DNA of 34,569 bases from Paracoccaceae bacterium (GTDB lineage: Bacteria; Pseudomonadota; Alphaproteobacteria; Rhizobiales; Stappiaceae): contig JABXHV010000131.1 in the NCBI GenBank assembly GCA_013373445.1, positions 1 to 34,569 of the forward strand, in the 5' to 3' direction. Under the pieces are notes generated by a model that made no database searches, was not told where the DNA came from, and worked only from the letters and a program-made list of their open reading frames with translations. This document shows, in pieces, positions 17,567 through 27,448 of this stretch. Numbering within the stretch: position 1 is the stretch's first letter; each line of letters starts with the position of its first letter. A program made the position numbers and the translations under genes.

Positions 17567-18220
17567 ATGCTAACCCTTCGCACATCAGATTCCTCTCCAT
17601 TTGTTCGCAAGGTAAAAATTGCTGCCGACATTCTTGGCGTCAAGGACCAACTGAAAATCGAAGATGCAGTGACATCTGACCCTTCAGACAGCCTGCGTGC
17701 GCAAAACCCGCTCGGCAAAATCCCGGTACTGGTGCTCGAAGACGGAACGGCGCTTTATGACAGCCGCGTGATTGTGGAATATCTGGACAGCATCGCCGAT
17801 GGCAAAACCATCTTTCCGTCAGGCAATGCGCGTTTCGAAGCCCTCACGCTGCAGGCCACCGCTGATGGGTTGATGGAAGCTGCCGTTCTTCAAGCCTACG
17901 AAAGACGTTTCCGTCCAAAAGAACTGCGCTCCGCAGACTGGATCGCCTATCAGAACGGCAAGGTGGAACGTGTTCTGGAAGTGCTGGAGACTACACCACC
18001 AGCGCATTTGAAAAGCCGCACAGACGCGACCATCGGCACCATCGCCCTTGCATGTGCGCTTGCCTATCTGGACCTGCGCTATGAAGGGAAATGGCGTTCG
18101 ACATGCCCAAAGCTGGCAACATGGCTCGAGACCTTTGAAACCGCGGTGCCACTCTTCGCAGCCACCCGGCAGGCCCCTGCCCCGATTCCCGAAGACGGAC
18201 CAGTCATCAAGCTGCAGTAG
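17567..18220 (+). CDS. Glutathione S-transferase family protein
   Basis: 217 aa. N-terminal thioredoxin-like domain: LRTSDSSPFVRKVKIAADILG with the Ser of SSPF as probable catalytic residue, NPLGKIPVLVLEDG with the conserved cis-Pro, and DSRVIVEYLD with the glutathione-contacting Asp-Ser. A helical C-terminal domain follows (about 85-200). The second ATG, 17567, is favoured because AAAGG lies six to seven bases upstream; ATG 17561 abuts it. The substrate is unknown. It ends before a bidirectional terminator facing the RND operon. Confidence 0.9.
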   Translation: MLTLRTSDSSPFVRKVKIAADILGVKDQLKIEDAVTSDPSDSLRAQNPLGKIPVLVLEDGTALYDSRVIVEYLDSIADGKTIFPSGNARFEALTLQATADGLMEAAVLQAYERRFRPKELRSADWIAYQNGKVERVLEVLETTPPAHLKSRTDATIGTIALACALAYLDLRYEGKWRSTCPKLATWLETFETAVPLFAATRQAPAPIPEDGPVIKLQ

Positions 18221-18262
18221 AGCAGCACATGACCGCTTACTGACTGCGCGACAAATGAAGTT

Positions 18263-18300
18263 CCCCGCTGCCTTTTCATAAAAGGCAGCGGGGATTTTCT
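18263..18300. terminator. Strong hairpin terminator between GST and RND genes
   Basis: CCCCGCTGCCTTTT (18263-18276), loop CAT, AAAAGGCAGCGGGG (18280-18293), a perfect 14-bp stem, then ATTTTCTTG on the plus strand. It lies between convergent genes and could serve both, with the better T tract for the GST transcript. Confidence 0.9.
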
Positions 18301-18328
18301 TGTCTAAGTTCCTCTTGGCAGCGTGTGC

Positions 18329-21300
18329 CTATGTCGCCTGGGACCCGAGAGACTTGCGCCGTTTGACACCATGCTGGAACAATCGGCGACCCGACGTGAT
18401 CGACTGGCCAAAATCGTGTTGCGCAGCTAGCAGCGCTGGCGTCACCAGAATAACAACGAACAGTCCGACACCCAGCCCATAAGCGAGAGTCACAACCGTC
18501 GGCAGGAGAAACTGGGCCTGGCGGCTTGTCTCAAACAAGAGGGGCGCCAGCCCAAACACAGTCGTCGCACTGGTCAGGATGACCGCCCGCAACCGATCCG
18601 TCACGCCGTCAATAAGCGCCTGGCGGAACGGGCGATCCAAACGGTATTCATCGATGGTCGTCACCAGCACAATGCTGTCGTTGATAATGATCCCAGCCAT
18701 GCCAACGAAGCCGACAATCGAGAACATGCTGATCGCGATACCGTGGATATAGTGGCCCCAGACCATCCCGATCACACCGGTTGGAATAACTGCCATGATC
18801 ACGAGAGGCCGCGACCAGGACGCAAAAATCCAGCAGAGAACCAGATAGATACCAATCATGCAGAGACCGAAGGCAAGGACTGCATCGGAAAGAAAATCAC
18901 GCTCCTGCTGCGCCCTGCCGCCCAGCACACTCTCAACACCGAACCTGGACTGCAGCTCCGGCAACAAGGTCTCCTCCAGCACTTTGGTCACCTGTTGGGC
19001 AGCAGCAGGATCGTCTTCCGAAACAGCTCCTGTGACCTGCAAGGTGCGCAATCCGTCCTCACGGCGCACAGAGGAGAAACCGTAGCTCCGGTCGATCGTG
19101 ACCAACTCGCTCAAAGCAATATAGTTGCCATCGGAAACCCGAAGCCGCGTATCATAGACAAAGGCAGCGTTGGTTTCATTTTCCGGCAAACCAACCCTGA
19201 CGGTTGCTGTCCGCCGGCCAACTGGGAATTCCGCAACCTCGATGCCTTCAAGACGCTGACGCAGTGTTTTTGCGATATCATTTGACGTCACACCGAGAGC
19301 TTGTCCCTTTGGTGTCAGAGCCAGGTTGATCTCCGGTTTGTCATAGGAAAGTGTATCTTCCAGCCCGCTGACCCCATCAAGAGACGCCAGCGCCTGCTTA
19401 AGATACTCAGCGGCCTCTTTCAGCACGTTGGTCGAGGTTCCATACAAGCGAACATCAATCGCATCGCCGCTCGGCCCGCCAAAACTGCCACGGACAGCCA
19501 GGGTTTCCAGAAGCGGGGGCTCCTTGATTTCCTTTTGCCATGCGCCGATGAACTCGTAGGCCGAATAAGGTCGTTTGTCGGGATCAAGCAACTCGATTGC
19601 CATACTCCCCAATTCGTCCTCGTCCTTGGTGTCTCCAGCAGGAAAACCCCATCCCGAGACCGCACCGATTTTCGACAGCGCGAAATCAACCGGCGGGCGT
19701 CCATATTCATCTTCAAAGCGTTGATCGACGACGTCGAGCGCACGTTCCATCTCACGCACCATCGCTGTCGTGTCCGAACGGCTGGCGCCCGGCAACATCG
19801 CGAAGTTGGCGTTGATCACATTACGCTCTGGAGAGGAGAAGAACCGCCATTTGACGGTTCCGTCAAAATACATGCTGGCTGTCACCATCACCAGCATCAC
19901 CGTAATGCCGAGAACCGCGTACCGCCATTCGATCACCCTTGCAATGAACGGACGGAAAAGGGTTCTGCGAAACCAACTAAACCCCCGGTCGAATATCCGG
20001 TTTGGCCAATCGTACCATGCCGGCTTACTCGACGCAGACAACGCATGGCGCATATGCGCTGGCAGGATGAGAAACGATTCCACCAGACTGGCCACCATTA
20101 CCACCGAGACTGTCAGCGGAATATCGACAATCAAGTCGCCGAACCGCCCGCCAATCGCCAGCAGACCACTGAAGGCAATCACAGTTGTAATCGAAGCAGA
20201 GAACACAGGCCCGAGCATCCGTTTGGCTGCCAGGGAGGCTGCCTGTTCGGGCGAATAGCCTTTGCGTGACAGAAAGTCGGCGTGCTCGCCCACGACAATG
20301 GCATCATCGACAACGATACCCAGGCAGATGATCAGCGCGAACAAGGACAGCATGTTCAGGGTCAGCCCCATCACATACATGATGCCAATCGTTGCAGCCA
20401 TGGCCACAGGAATGCCTGCGGCCACCCAAAATGCGGTACGTCCCGATAAAAACAGGAACAGAAATGCAAGCACGAGCGCCAGGCCGGTAAGCCCGTTTTT
20501 GACCAGGATATCCAGGCGGTCACTGATTGCCTGCGCGCGGGTTTCCGTCAAACGGACTTCAACCCCATTCGGCAGATCGGTCTGCATATCTGCAACAACA
20601 TCCTCGACCTGCTTTTGGATTCCAACGGTATCGCCGCTCGCATCCCGCGACACTCGCAACAGTATGGCCGGCATCCCTTTGTGCGAATAGGCAACACCGC
20701 TCTCGGCGCCCTCGGTGATAATGTTCGCAATTGAGCGCAGCTGCAGCTTCTCACCGGCCTCGGTCGACTTCACAATGATGTTGCCAAGGTCTTCCTTGGT
20801 ACGCCGCGTCTCACCCGTGCGAAGGCGAGCGCTGCCTCCGGAAATACTTCCGGCAGGTGTTGTCTCCATCTCGCCTTCAACGATCGCGGAGATATCAGCC
20901 AGTGTCAGATTGTGCTGGACGAGTTGCGCCTCAGGCGTATCAATACGGATCAAGGGGTTCGGCGATCCCTGGATCGTGACACCGGTTACCCCCTCACGAA
21001 ACAGTTTGGTCTGCAACTCTTCAGCAAACTGAGACAACTGATCGATGTCAATCGGCCCGAAGATAACAACGTTCGTTACGCGGTCGGAAAACCCGGCCCG
21101 CTTTACAACAGGATCATCAATACCATCAGGCAACGATGACCGGGCAGTATCGACAACAGATTTCACATCATCTGCGGCCTGCCCCATGTCGGTGTCGGAC
21201 TCAAACTCAAGTTCGAATGACGCGCGGCCTTCGCGGGCAATGAACGTCGCGCTATCAACCCCCTCTACAGCGAGCAGCTTCGCACCCAGGATCTCAACGA

Positions 21301-21514
21301 CAGCCTCGTCCATATCCTCCGGGCCTGCGCCAGACCATGAGACCGAAACATTGATCTCATCGAAAATAATGTCTGGAAAATACTGGGTTCTGATCTTCAG
21401 CCCTGCGAACACGCCCGCAACAACCATGATCGCCAGGATCAGGTTCGCCGCCGTGCGATGTCGCACCATATAATCAAAGAAGGACGTGAAGCTTTGAGCT
21501 TGAGGTAATTTCAT
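18329..21514 (-). CDS. RND-family efflux transporter permease (AcrB-like inner-membrane subunit)
   Basis: 1061 aa, the normal length for a proton-driven HAE-type RND pump of 12 membrane helices and two large periplasmic loops. Visible: N-terminal NLILAIMVVAGVFAGLKI, porter-domain VSWSGAGPEDMDEAVVEIL, the TM4 proton-relay pair in CLGIVVDDAIVVGEH, and the second-half counterpart GIIINDSIVLVTTIDEYR. It exports small molecules from the periplasm or inner membrane together with the membrane fusion protein encoded directly upstream (2 bp gap, same operon) and an outer-membrane TolC-type channel that is not in this window. Its sequence is of the divergent type found beside long HlyD-like adaptors. 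The substrate is unknown. Confidence 0.94.
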   Translation of the reverse strand: MKLPQAQSFTSFFDYMVRHRTAANLILAIMVVAGVFAGLKIRTQYFPDIIFDEINVSVSWSGAGPEDMDEAVVEILGAKLLAVEGVDSATFIAREGRASFELEFESDTDMGQAADDVKSVVDTARSSLPDGIDDPVVKRAGFSDRVTNVVIFGPIDIDQLSQFAEELQTKLFREGVTGVTIQGSPNPLIRIDTPEAQLVQHNLTLADISAIVEGEMETTPAGSISGGSARLRTGETRRTKEDLGNIIVKSTEAGEKLQLRSIANIITEGAESGVAYSHKGMPAILLRVSRDASGDTVGIQKQVEDVVADMQTDLPNGVEVRLTETRAQAISDRLDILVKNGLTGLALVLAFLFLFLSGRTAFWVAAGIPVAMAATIGIMYVMGLTLNMLSLFALIICLGIVVDDAIVVGEHADFLSRKGYSPEQAASLAAKRMLGPVFSASITTVIAFSGLLAIGGRFGDLIVDIPLTVSVVMVASLVESFLILPAHMRHALSASSKPAWYDWPNRIFDRGFSWFRRTLFRPFIARVIEWRYAVLGITVMLVMVTASMYFDGTVKWRFFSSPERNVINANFAMLPGASRSDTTAMVREMERALDVVDQRFEDEYGRPPVDFALSKIGAVSGWGFPAGDTKDEDELGSMAIELLDPDKRPYSAYEFIGAWQKEIKEPPLLETLAVRGSFGGPSGDAIDVRLYGTSTNVLKEAAEYLKQALASLDGVSGLEDTLSYDKPEINLALTPKGQALGVTSNDIAKTLRQRLEGIEVAEFPVGRRTATVRVGLPENETNAAFVYDTRLRVSDGNYIALSELVTIDRSYGFSSVRREDGLRTLQVTGAVSEDDPAAAQQVTKVLEETLLPELQSRFGVESVLGGRAQQERDFLSDAVLAFGLCMIGIYLVLCWIFASWSRPLVIMAVIPTGVIGMVWGHYIHGIAISMFSIVGFVGMAGIIINDSIVLVTTIDEYRLDRPFRQALIDGVTDRLRAVILTSATTVFGLAPLLFETSRQAQFLLPTVVTLAYGLGVGLFVVILVTPALLAAQHDFGQSITSGRRLFQHGVKRRKSLGSQAT

Positions 21515-21516
21515 GA

Positions 21517-23043
21517 CTAACCTCGCGTCTCAGTCTCAACCGAACGACCTTCGAGCCTTTTGACGATTTCGAGAGGAACCTTGTCCTGCCGAAGTGTTTC
21601 CAAAAGTGTGTCCTTGCGCTGCTGCGGCATGGCGCTGTCTTTCAACATGGCGATCAATGCAGCACGGCGCGCAGGTTCCAGGGTAACGAACGAACTCTCA
21701 TCGATCGGAGTATCGGCAGACGCGCCACTGGCATCGACAGCTTTGTCGCCTGCCGCTGAAGGCGCCTGATCATCGACATCGATGTTGCGCGGCTCGACCT
21801 TCAAGCCCTTGCCCAATTGTGGCAAGCGCTTGATCACGTAATCGCGACCAATCGGAGCATCTGAAACGATCACCTCGTCCTTCATTCGGCGCAACACGGT
21901 GACCTCGATCTCCTCAAGACGATTGTCCTCGGTGATCACCAGCATCTGACCGTCTTCATTTGTTGCAGCAGAAGGAATACGGACCACGTTTTCAAGCGCT
22001 GGTTCCTGAACCTTCACCTCGACGAAATCACCGGGGCGAAGCAGGGACCCATCCGGCACGTCCAGAGAGCCATAAAGCTTGCGCCCGGCCTCACCTTCCC
22101 CAACGATGGCGGCTACACGTTCCAAACGCCCAGTGGTTTCGACCTCACGCCCACCCAGCTGCAGGATCACGTGCAGTGGCACATTCAAAAGCCGTCCACT
22201 GTCATCCAGGAACCGGGAAAACTGATCCGTTGAAACAGAAAAACTGACTTCCAAAGCCGTGGGATCGATCAGAGTTGCCAACGCTTCACTTGCAGCAACC
22301 CGACGGCCAAGCGTGGCATCGACTCCATCAAGCATTCCGGAAAACGGTGCAACGACTTTGGTTTCACTCAAGGTACGCTCTGCATCCTGAACCGTGATCT
22401 TCGCACGCTCGACATTCAACTCCATTCGCTCAATGTTTTTGCGCGCAGTGACAAGCGCCTGACGCTGACCGGAAATCGACTGTTCCAAAGAGGCGATAGC
22501 AAGTTCCAGCTCTTCCACATCTCCAGCGGTCGAGTAACCTTTGCCACGCATTTCCTGGGTGCGCGCCAGAGACTGCTGCCGCACTTCCATCTGCTTGCGG
22601 GTTGATTTCAACTCAAACTCGGCTGCGACGAGGGCCTCATCCGCTTCAGCTTTCTGGGCTTCTGCGTCAGCCAGGGCAGCGCGCGCATCCAACAGGGACG
22701 ACTTGGCATCAGCAGGGTCGATTGTGACCAGCACTTCGCCTTTGCCTACAGACGCTCCATCTCGAAAAACAGGCAATGCCTCGACAAGTTTACCTGCAGA
22801 ACTGGCGCGGATCTCGAGCGTCCGCCAACTTTCGATCTGGCCATAAGCGGCCGTCGTCGGGCGAACTGTTTCTGATCGAAACGTTGCCGTATTGACCGAA
22901 TAGGACCGCTCCGTGACGCGCGGACGGAATGCCTTTTCCTCTTTCTTCAGGGCAACCGTAACCCGATAGACGCCGTATCCAAGAGAGCCGGTCATGATTG
23001 CAAGCAACAACAGACCAATAAGCCCCCGCTTCAGGAACCTCAT
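21517..23043 (-). CDS. RND efflux periplasmic adaptor (membrane fusion protein)
   Basis: 508 aa from ATG 23043, chosen because AAGGAG lies seven bases upstream; an in-frame TTG at 23064 overlaps that site. One N-terminal membrane anchor (GLIGLLLLAIMTGSLGYGVY), then a lipoyl/barrel-sandwich half (SSAGKLVEALPVFRDGASVGKGEVLV), a long coiled-coil hairpin (about 105-215, Ala/Glu/Gln rich), the second lipoyl half (VVAPFSGMLDGV) and beta-barrel domains. It bridges the RND pump to an outer-membrane channel. After the normal end (about residue 415) there is a tail: an acidic linker and a predicted helical segment (RRAALIAMLKDSAMPQQRKD ... LEIVKRLEGR), which is unusual. First gene of the pump operon. 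Confidence 0.9.
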   Translation of the reverse strand: MRFLKRGLIGLLLLAIMTGSLGYGVYRVTVALKKEEKAFRPRVTERSYSVNTATFRSETVRPTTAAYGQIESWRTLEIRASSAGKLVEALPVFRDGASVGKGEVLVTIDPADAKSSLLDARAALADAEAQKAEADEALVAAEFELKSTRKQMEVRQQSLARTQEMRGKGYSTAGDVEELELAIASLEQSISGQRQALVTARKNIERMELNVERAKITVQDAERTLSETKVVAPFSGMLDGVDATLGRRVAASEALATLIDPTALEVSFSVSTDQFSRFLDDSGRLLNVPLHVILQLGGREVETTGRLERVAAIVGEGEAGRKLYGSLDVPDGSLLRPGDFVEVKVQEPALENVVRIPSAATNEDGQMLVITEDNRLEEIEVTVLRRMKDEVIVSDAPIGRDYVIKRLPQLGKGLKVEPRNIDVDDQAPSAAGDKAVDASGASADTPIDESSFVTLEPARRAALIAMLKDSAMPQQRKDTLLETLRQDKVPLEIVKRLEGRSVETETRG

Positions 23044-23188
23044 CCACATTCTCCTTGGAACCAATAACCGCCGATAGAAGAACCAACGGTGACACTAAAA
23101 TATGACCACATGCAGGCGTCTCTCTGCCCACGAAATTCAACGAGTTGCGCCAGAATATCACCGCAGTGCAACAAGCTGTAAAAAAACA

Positions 23189-23206
23189 TGTATCAACTTG
23201 TATCAA
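23189..23206 (-). promoter_or_regulatory. Direct repeat, candidate operator of RND operon
   Basis: TGTATCAA at 23189-23196 and again at 23199-23206, a spacing of 10 bp (one helical turn), about 150 bp upstream of the adaptor start. On the minus strand this reads TTGATACA twice. Such phased repeats suit a regulator binding one face of the DNA; the protein is unknown. Confidence 0.35.
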
Positions 23207-23245
23207 AAACAATAAATGCTCAGTCTAGCCAGACCACATCAAAAA

Positions 23246-23295
23246 TGCCTGCCAAGGGCTTGCCGAGCAAATGCTCGCTAAGGCCGTTTCAGGCA
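23246..23295 (-). other. Nested hairpin upstream of RND operon
   Basis: Outer arms TGCCTG (23246-23251) and CAGGCA (23290-23295), inner arms CGAGCA (23264-23269) and TGCTCG (23272-23277) with a two-base loop. On the minus strand the outer stem is followed directly by TTTTTGATG, so a minus-strand transcript could terminate here, about 200 bp before the adaptor gene. No minus-strand gene precedes it, so it might be a leader or small RNA terminator. Confidence 0.35.
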
Positions 23296-23534
23296 CCCTA
23301 TTCTGTATAGATCATTGTTTTTTGTTACATTTCTGCAATAAAGAGGAAGCTCTTCAGCAACACTGATTGAAAAAACAGGACACCGACCCAATATGACGAG
23401 TTAGGATTCACAGGCAGCGCCTTCGCGCCCTTGAAATTCAGTGCCTACGAGGCACACATCATGTGTGCAGATGGTGGCCCGAACGCTTGAATGTCAGCGA
23501 CCACTTTTGCAGAAAAAGAAAGCCCGAACCTTAA

Positions 23535-24497
23535 ATGCTCATCGCCTATTTCAGCCTCGCCGGTGGCCTGCTCGCCCTGATCTTCGCAGGTGACATGCTC
23601 GTAAGAGGCTCCGTTGGAATCGCTCAAAAGCTTGGCATTCCAAATCTGGTGATCGGTCTGACGATTGTTGCGTTCGGCACAAGTGCACCCGAGCTCTTCA
23701 TATCCCTGGAAGCTGGTCTGGCAGGATCAGGTGGCTTGGCGCTTGGAAATGTGGTTGGCTCCAACATCGCCAATGTTCTTCTTGTCCTTGGCGTTCCCGC
23801 TCTCATCGCAGCAACACCTTGCGGTGAAAAGGGTGCAACCCGGACAGCTATGTTCATGGTCGCCGTTTCTGTTGTCTTTATCGCGATGTGCTTCCAAGGG
23901 GTCATCGGTCTGACAAGCGGCATAATTCTCCTGGTTCTGCTGATCTTTTTCCTCGTCGACTCTGCGCGCTCTGCCATGCGTCACCGCAAGGATATGAAAG
24001 CCGCTGCCAATGACTGCACCCTTGAAGAGGTAGATGGCGTGCCGGCGTCCACGGCACTCGCAATCGGATACATCGTCATCGGCTTGGTCGGCTTGCCTCT
24101 CGGCGGACACCTGACAATCCAGGGCGCGACCGCAATTGCGCGCGACTGGGGCGTCAGTGAGGCAACGATTGGTCTAACCGTTGTTGCACTTGGCACCTCC
24201 TTGCCCGAACTTGCCACAACAGTGATGGCTGCCGTCCGCAAACACGGCGGCGTCGCCTTGGGTAATGTCATCGGCTCCAATATTTTCAATATACTGGCCA
24301 TCATTGGCATCACCACAGTTGTGGTTCCACTGCGTGTTCCGCCTGAGATCCTCTACATGGATGTCTGGGTCATGTTGGGCTGCTCCCTGCTGTTGCTCGG
24401 CTTGGCGAACTATCGCATTTGTCTGCGCAAGACCACCGGCGCAGTTCTTTCACTGGGTTATGTGGGCTATGTTATTGCTGTCTATGCGCTAGGCTGA
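23535..24497 (+). CDS. Calcium/sodium antiporter (CaCA family, YrbG-like)
   Basis: 320 aa, about ten membrane helices in two inverted halves. The two alpha-repeats that form the ion path are clear: FGTSAPELFIS with GNVVGSNIANVLLVLG in the first half, and LGTSLPELATTVMAA with GNVIGSNIFNILAIIG in the second. A cytoplasmic charged loop (about 143-175, RSAMRHRKDMKAAANDCTLE) separates the halves. It exchanges Ca2+ (or K+) for Na+ or H+ across the inner membrane. The Shine-Dalgarno is weak. An SDR gene follows 37 bp later on the same strand. Confidence 0.93.
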   Translation: MLIAYFSLAGGLLALIFAGDMLVRGSVGIAQKLGIPNLVIGLTIVAFGTSAPELFISLEAGLAGSGGLALGNVVGSNIANVLLVLGVPALIAATPCGEKGATRTAMFMVAVSVVFIAMCFQGVIGLTSGIILLVLLIFFLVDSARSAMRHRKDMKAAANDCTLEEVDGVPASTALAIGYIVIGLVGLPLGGHLTIQGATAIARDWGVSEATIGLTVVALGTSLPELATTVMAAVRKHGGVALGNVIGSNIFNILAIIGITTVVVPLRVPPEILYMDVWVMLGCSLLLLGLANYRICLRKTTGAVLSLGYVGYVIAVYALG

Positions 24498-24534
24498 TCG
24501 CTGCGACCAATGAAGCTCCTGCAACACTGACTGG

Positions 24535-25311
24535 ATGAGATCGCAGATGAACCAAAACCCACCAGTCGCATTTTTGACGGGAGCCACCAGCCGCATCGGC
24601 AGCGCGGTCGCGCTGGAGTTGGCAGCACAAGGTTGGCAGCTTGTTCTGCACACCCATATGCAGGTCGATGAGGCAGAAAACTTGTCCGCTGCAGTTTCCC
24701 GCGCCGGCGGAATAGCAAGCGTGTTACGAGCTGACCTCACACAGTCAGAGGATCTGTCCTCACTTTTATCAAAGGCGTCGAAACCCTTTGGAACTCCAAA
24801 CATCCTGATTAACAACGCCAGCATTTTCGAAGATGATGGTATCGGATCACTCAGCTCAGATCTGTTTGACGACCACTTTGCTATCCATGTCAAAGCGCCG
24901 CTTTTCTTGTGCGATCAATTGGCCGCCTTGCAGCATCAAGGGGAAGACGCCCTTGTGGTCAACATGATTGATCAGCGTGTCTGGAAGACAACACCCCAGG
25001 CCGTAACTTACAGCCTGTCGAAACACGCTCTATGGGCGCAGACACAAATGCTTGCGCAGGCACTGGCCCCCAAGATCCGCGTTAATGCAATCGGTCCTGG
25101 TCCAAGCTTCAAGAATGAACGCCAAACCGAAGCAGAGTTTGCCAAACAGTCGGCAGCCACTCTACTCGGACATGGGCCCGAGCCAGAAGAGTTCGGACGC
25201 ACAATCCGTTACCTTTGGGATGCAAAATCGGTAACCGGACAGATGATCGCTCTCGACGGCGGTCAACACCTCAATTGGCAAACACCTGATGTAATCGATG
25301 TAGGAGAATAG
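24535..25311 (+). CDS. SDR-family oxidoreductase, pteridine-reductase (FolM/PTR1)-like
   Basis: 258 aa Rossmann-fold short-chain dehydrogenase. Cofactor motif TGATSRIG (15-22) with Arg at the position that in PTR1-type enzymes binds NADPH phosphate, NNAS (93-96), and catalytic Tyr159-x3-Lys163 (YSLSK). The usual catalytic Ser is replaced by Asp146 (NMIDQRVW), 13 residues before Tyr, the same spacing as the Asp-Tyr-Lys site of pteridine reductase PTR1. This supports reduction of dihydropterin/dihydrofolate-type substrates. It lies 77 bp before uvrC, a neighbourhood also found in other Rhizobiales. Start could be ATG 24535 or the ATG four codons later. Confidence 0.85.
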   Translation: MRSQMNQNPPVAFLTGATSRIGSAVALELAAQGWQLVLHTHMQVDEAENLSAAVSRAGGIASVLRADLTQSEDLSSLLSKASKPFGTPNILINNASIFEDDGIGSLSSDLFDDHFAIHVKAPLFLCDQLAALQHQGEDALVVNMIDQRVWKTTPQAVTYSLSKHALWAQTQMLAQALAPKIRVNAIGPGPSFKNERQTEAEFAKQSAATLLGHGPEPEEFGRTIRYLWDAKSVTGQMIALDGGQHLNWQTPDVIDVGE

Positions 25312-25388
25312 CGGGTCCGGATCAGAATCTGATACCATCTCTCCTTCAGGTCAATAACCATCAGCAGAACTTCAAAAGCCAAGCATCC

Positions 25389-27383
25389 ATGACAGATAGC
25401 CCGTCAAACGAAAGCACACCGCAAGAGAGCCCGGCGCCAGCGGAAACTGCTGAAAGTGTACCGACAGAAAAGGTACTCAAGGGCGTTGATGTGATCGCAG
25501 ATCACGTCAAGCGGCTGCCGATGGGACCCGGCGTTTATCGCATGCTGGGCGAAGACGGGACAGTTCTTTACGTCGGCAAGGCACGCAGTCTCAAAAAACG
25601 TGTGTCCAGCTATACCCGCCTGCAGGGGCAATCGAACCGCATCGCGCGCATGATCATGGCAACCGCCGCGATGGAATTTGTTGTCACCAATACCGAGCCG
25701 GAAGCGCTGTTGCTTGAAGCCAATCTGATCAAGCGTCTGCGCCCACGGTTCAACGTTTTGCTGCGTGACGACAAGTCGTTTCCCTACATCCTGATTTCCG
25801 GTGATCACCAAGCACCAGCCATCATCAAGCATCGCGGCGCGCGCAAGCGCAAAGGCAGCTATTTTGGCCCCTTCGCATCGGCAGGTGCCGTGGACCGGAC
25901 CATTAACGCGCTCCAGAAAGCCTTCCTGATCCGGAACTGTTCAGACAGCTACTACGAGAACAGATCCCGCCCCTGTTTGATGTATCAGATCAAACGCTGC
26001 TCCGGTCCCTGCACCGGCGAAATTTCCGGCGATGACTATGCGCGCCTCGTCGACGAGGCACAGTCGTTCCTGTCCGGCAAAAGCCAGTTGATTAAACAGG
26101 AACTGGCCGCGCAGATGGCGGAGGCTTCGGAGAATCTAGACTTCGAGCGCGCCGCAATTTACCGCGATCGCCTGGCCGCGCTGTCACATACTCAGGCGCA
26201 TCAGGGCATCAATCCACAAAACACTGAAGAAGCCGATGTGTTCGCGATCCATCAGGAAGGCGGACAGTCCTGCGTGCAGGTGTTCTTTTTCCGCACCGGC
26301 CAGAACTGGGGCAACCGCGCCTATTTTCCAAAAGCCGACAAGGACATGAGCGAGGCATCAATTCTCGAGAGCTTTCTGGCTCAGTTCTATGACGACAAAC
26401 CGGCACCGAGACTTGTGCTGTTGTCGCATCAGGTCGGCGAACAAGAGGTGCTTGCAGAAGCTCTGACCGCACGCGCCGAAAAACGTGTAGAGGTCCTGCA
26501 TCCGCAACGCGGCGAAAAGAAAGAGCTGGTGAAACACGCTCTGACAAATGCCCGCGAAGCTTTGGGACGCAGACTTGCCGAGACCTCAAGCCAGCGGCGC
26601 CTGTTGGACGGATTGGCCGAAGCATTCGAGCTGCCCGCCGCCCCCAAACGCATCGAAGTCTATGACAACTCCCACATCATGGGCACCAATGCGGTCGGCG
26701 GTATGATTGTCGCTGGCACGGAAGGTTTCAGCAAAGGCCAGTATCGCAAGTTCAACATCAAGTCCGAAGACTTGGTGCCCGGCGATGACTACGGCATGAT
26801 GCGCGAAGTTTTGACCCGGCGTTTTTCACGGCTCAAGAAAGAGCATCCGCGTGTTGCAACACCAGTGGCGAACTTGGAAGCCAATGAGGGCGACGAGGAC
26901 ACCCCGGACAACATACTGGCCTCCGATGACATTCCCGCATGGCCAGACCTCGTTATTGTGGATGGTGGACAAGGCCAACTGACGGCCGCGCGCGAAACCC
27001 TGGAAAGCCTTGAGCTGACTGATATTCCTCTTGTCGGTATTGCCAAAGGCCCTGACAGGGACGCTGGACGCGAGAAGTTCTTCAAACCGGGTCAGCAAGC
27101 GTTCATGCTGCCCGAGCGAGATCCTGTCCTGTACTTCATCCAGCGCCTGCGTGACGAAGCACACCGCTTTGCGATCGGCTCCCACCGGGCGCGGCGCAAG
27201 AAGGACATTACCAAAAACCCTCTCGACGAGATTGCAGGCGTAGGTCCGACCCGCAAGCGTGCCTTGCTAAGCCATTTTGGTACCGCCAAGGCGGTCTCAA
27301 AAGCCGGAATTGATGACCTTTCCGCCGTTCCCGGCATTTCAGAAGCAATCGCCAAGCTCGTCTATGATCACTTTCACGAATAA
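25389..27383 (+). CDS. uvrC: Excinuclease ABC subunit C
   Basis: 664 aa. Makes the dual incisions in nucleotide excision repair with UvrA/UvrB. Domains in order: GIY-YIG nuclease (GPGVY at 46-50, LYVGKA at 60-65, KKRVSSY), a four-cysteine cluster ([14 protein letters not shown] ... RCSGPC, about 198-225) fitting the Fe-S site reported for UvrC, a UVR motif (about 245-280, [15 protein letters not shown]), the RNase H-like endonuclease ([17 protein letters not shown] and VDGGQGQL), and a C-terminal helix-hairpin-helix ([29 protein letters not shown]). The N-terminal 30 residues are a Ser/Pro/Glu-rich extension common in this order. No good ribosome binding site is visible before ATG 25389. Confidence 0.97.
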   Translation: MTDSPSNESTPQESPAPAETAESVPTEKVLKGVDVIADHVKRLPMGPGVYRMLGEDGTVLYVGKARSLKKRVSSYTRLQGQSNRIARMIMATAAMEFVVTNTEPEALLLEANLIKRLRPRFNVLLRDDKSFPYILISGDHQAPAIIKHRGARKRKGSYFGPFASAGAVDRTINALQKAFLIRNCSDSYYENRSRPCLMYQIKRCSGPCTGEISGDDYARLVDEAQSFLSGKSQLIKQELAAQMAEASENLDFERAAIYRDRLAALSHTQAHQGINPQNTEEADVFAIHQEGGQSCVQVFFFRTGQNWGNRAYFPKADKDMSEASILESFLAQFYDDKPAPRLVLLSHQVGEQEVLAEALTARAEKRVEVLHPQRGEKKELVKHALTNAREALGRRLAETSSQRRLLDGLAEAFELPAAPKRIEVYDNSHIMGTNAVGGMIVAGTEGFSKGQYRKFNIKSEDLVPGDDYGMMREVLTRRFSRLKKEHPRVATPVANLEANEGDEDTPDNILASDDIPAWPDLVIVDGGQGQLTAARETLESLELTDIPLVGIAKGPDRDAGREKFFKPGQQAFMLPERDPVLYFIQRLRDEAHRFAIGSHRARRKKDITKNPLDEIAGVGPTRKRALLSHFGTAKAVSKAGIDDLSAVPGISEAIAKLVYDHFHE

Positions 27384-27448
27384 GCAGACATCCGCCGGAA
27401 CAAATGTTATTGGCATTGGTCAGAAAATACTGAAACAGCGCGAGACAA

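Larger units (their letters stand above)
23044..23534. other. 491-bp divergent intergenic region, RND operon / Ca2+ antiporter
   Basis: No convincing ORF. It holds a 10-bp-spaced direct repeat (23189-23206), a nested hairpin (23246-23295), and one GATTC near 23408. Promoters for both flanking genes must lie here; I did not find a clear consensus pair. No regulator gene is adjacent. Confidence 0.6.

Noticed and set aside
19301-20269. 322-aa plus-strand ORF inside the RND gene
   Set aside because: Antisense to a well-conserved RND pump; composition (His, Arg, Gln rich) is typical of a shadow frame.
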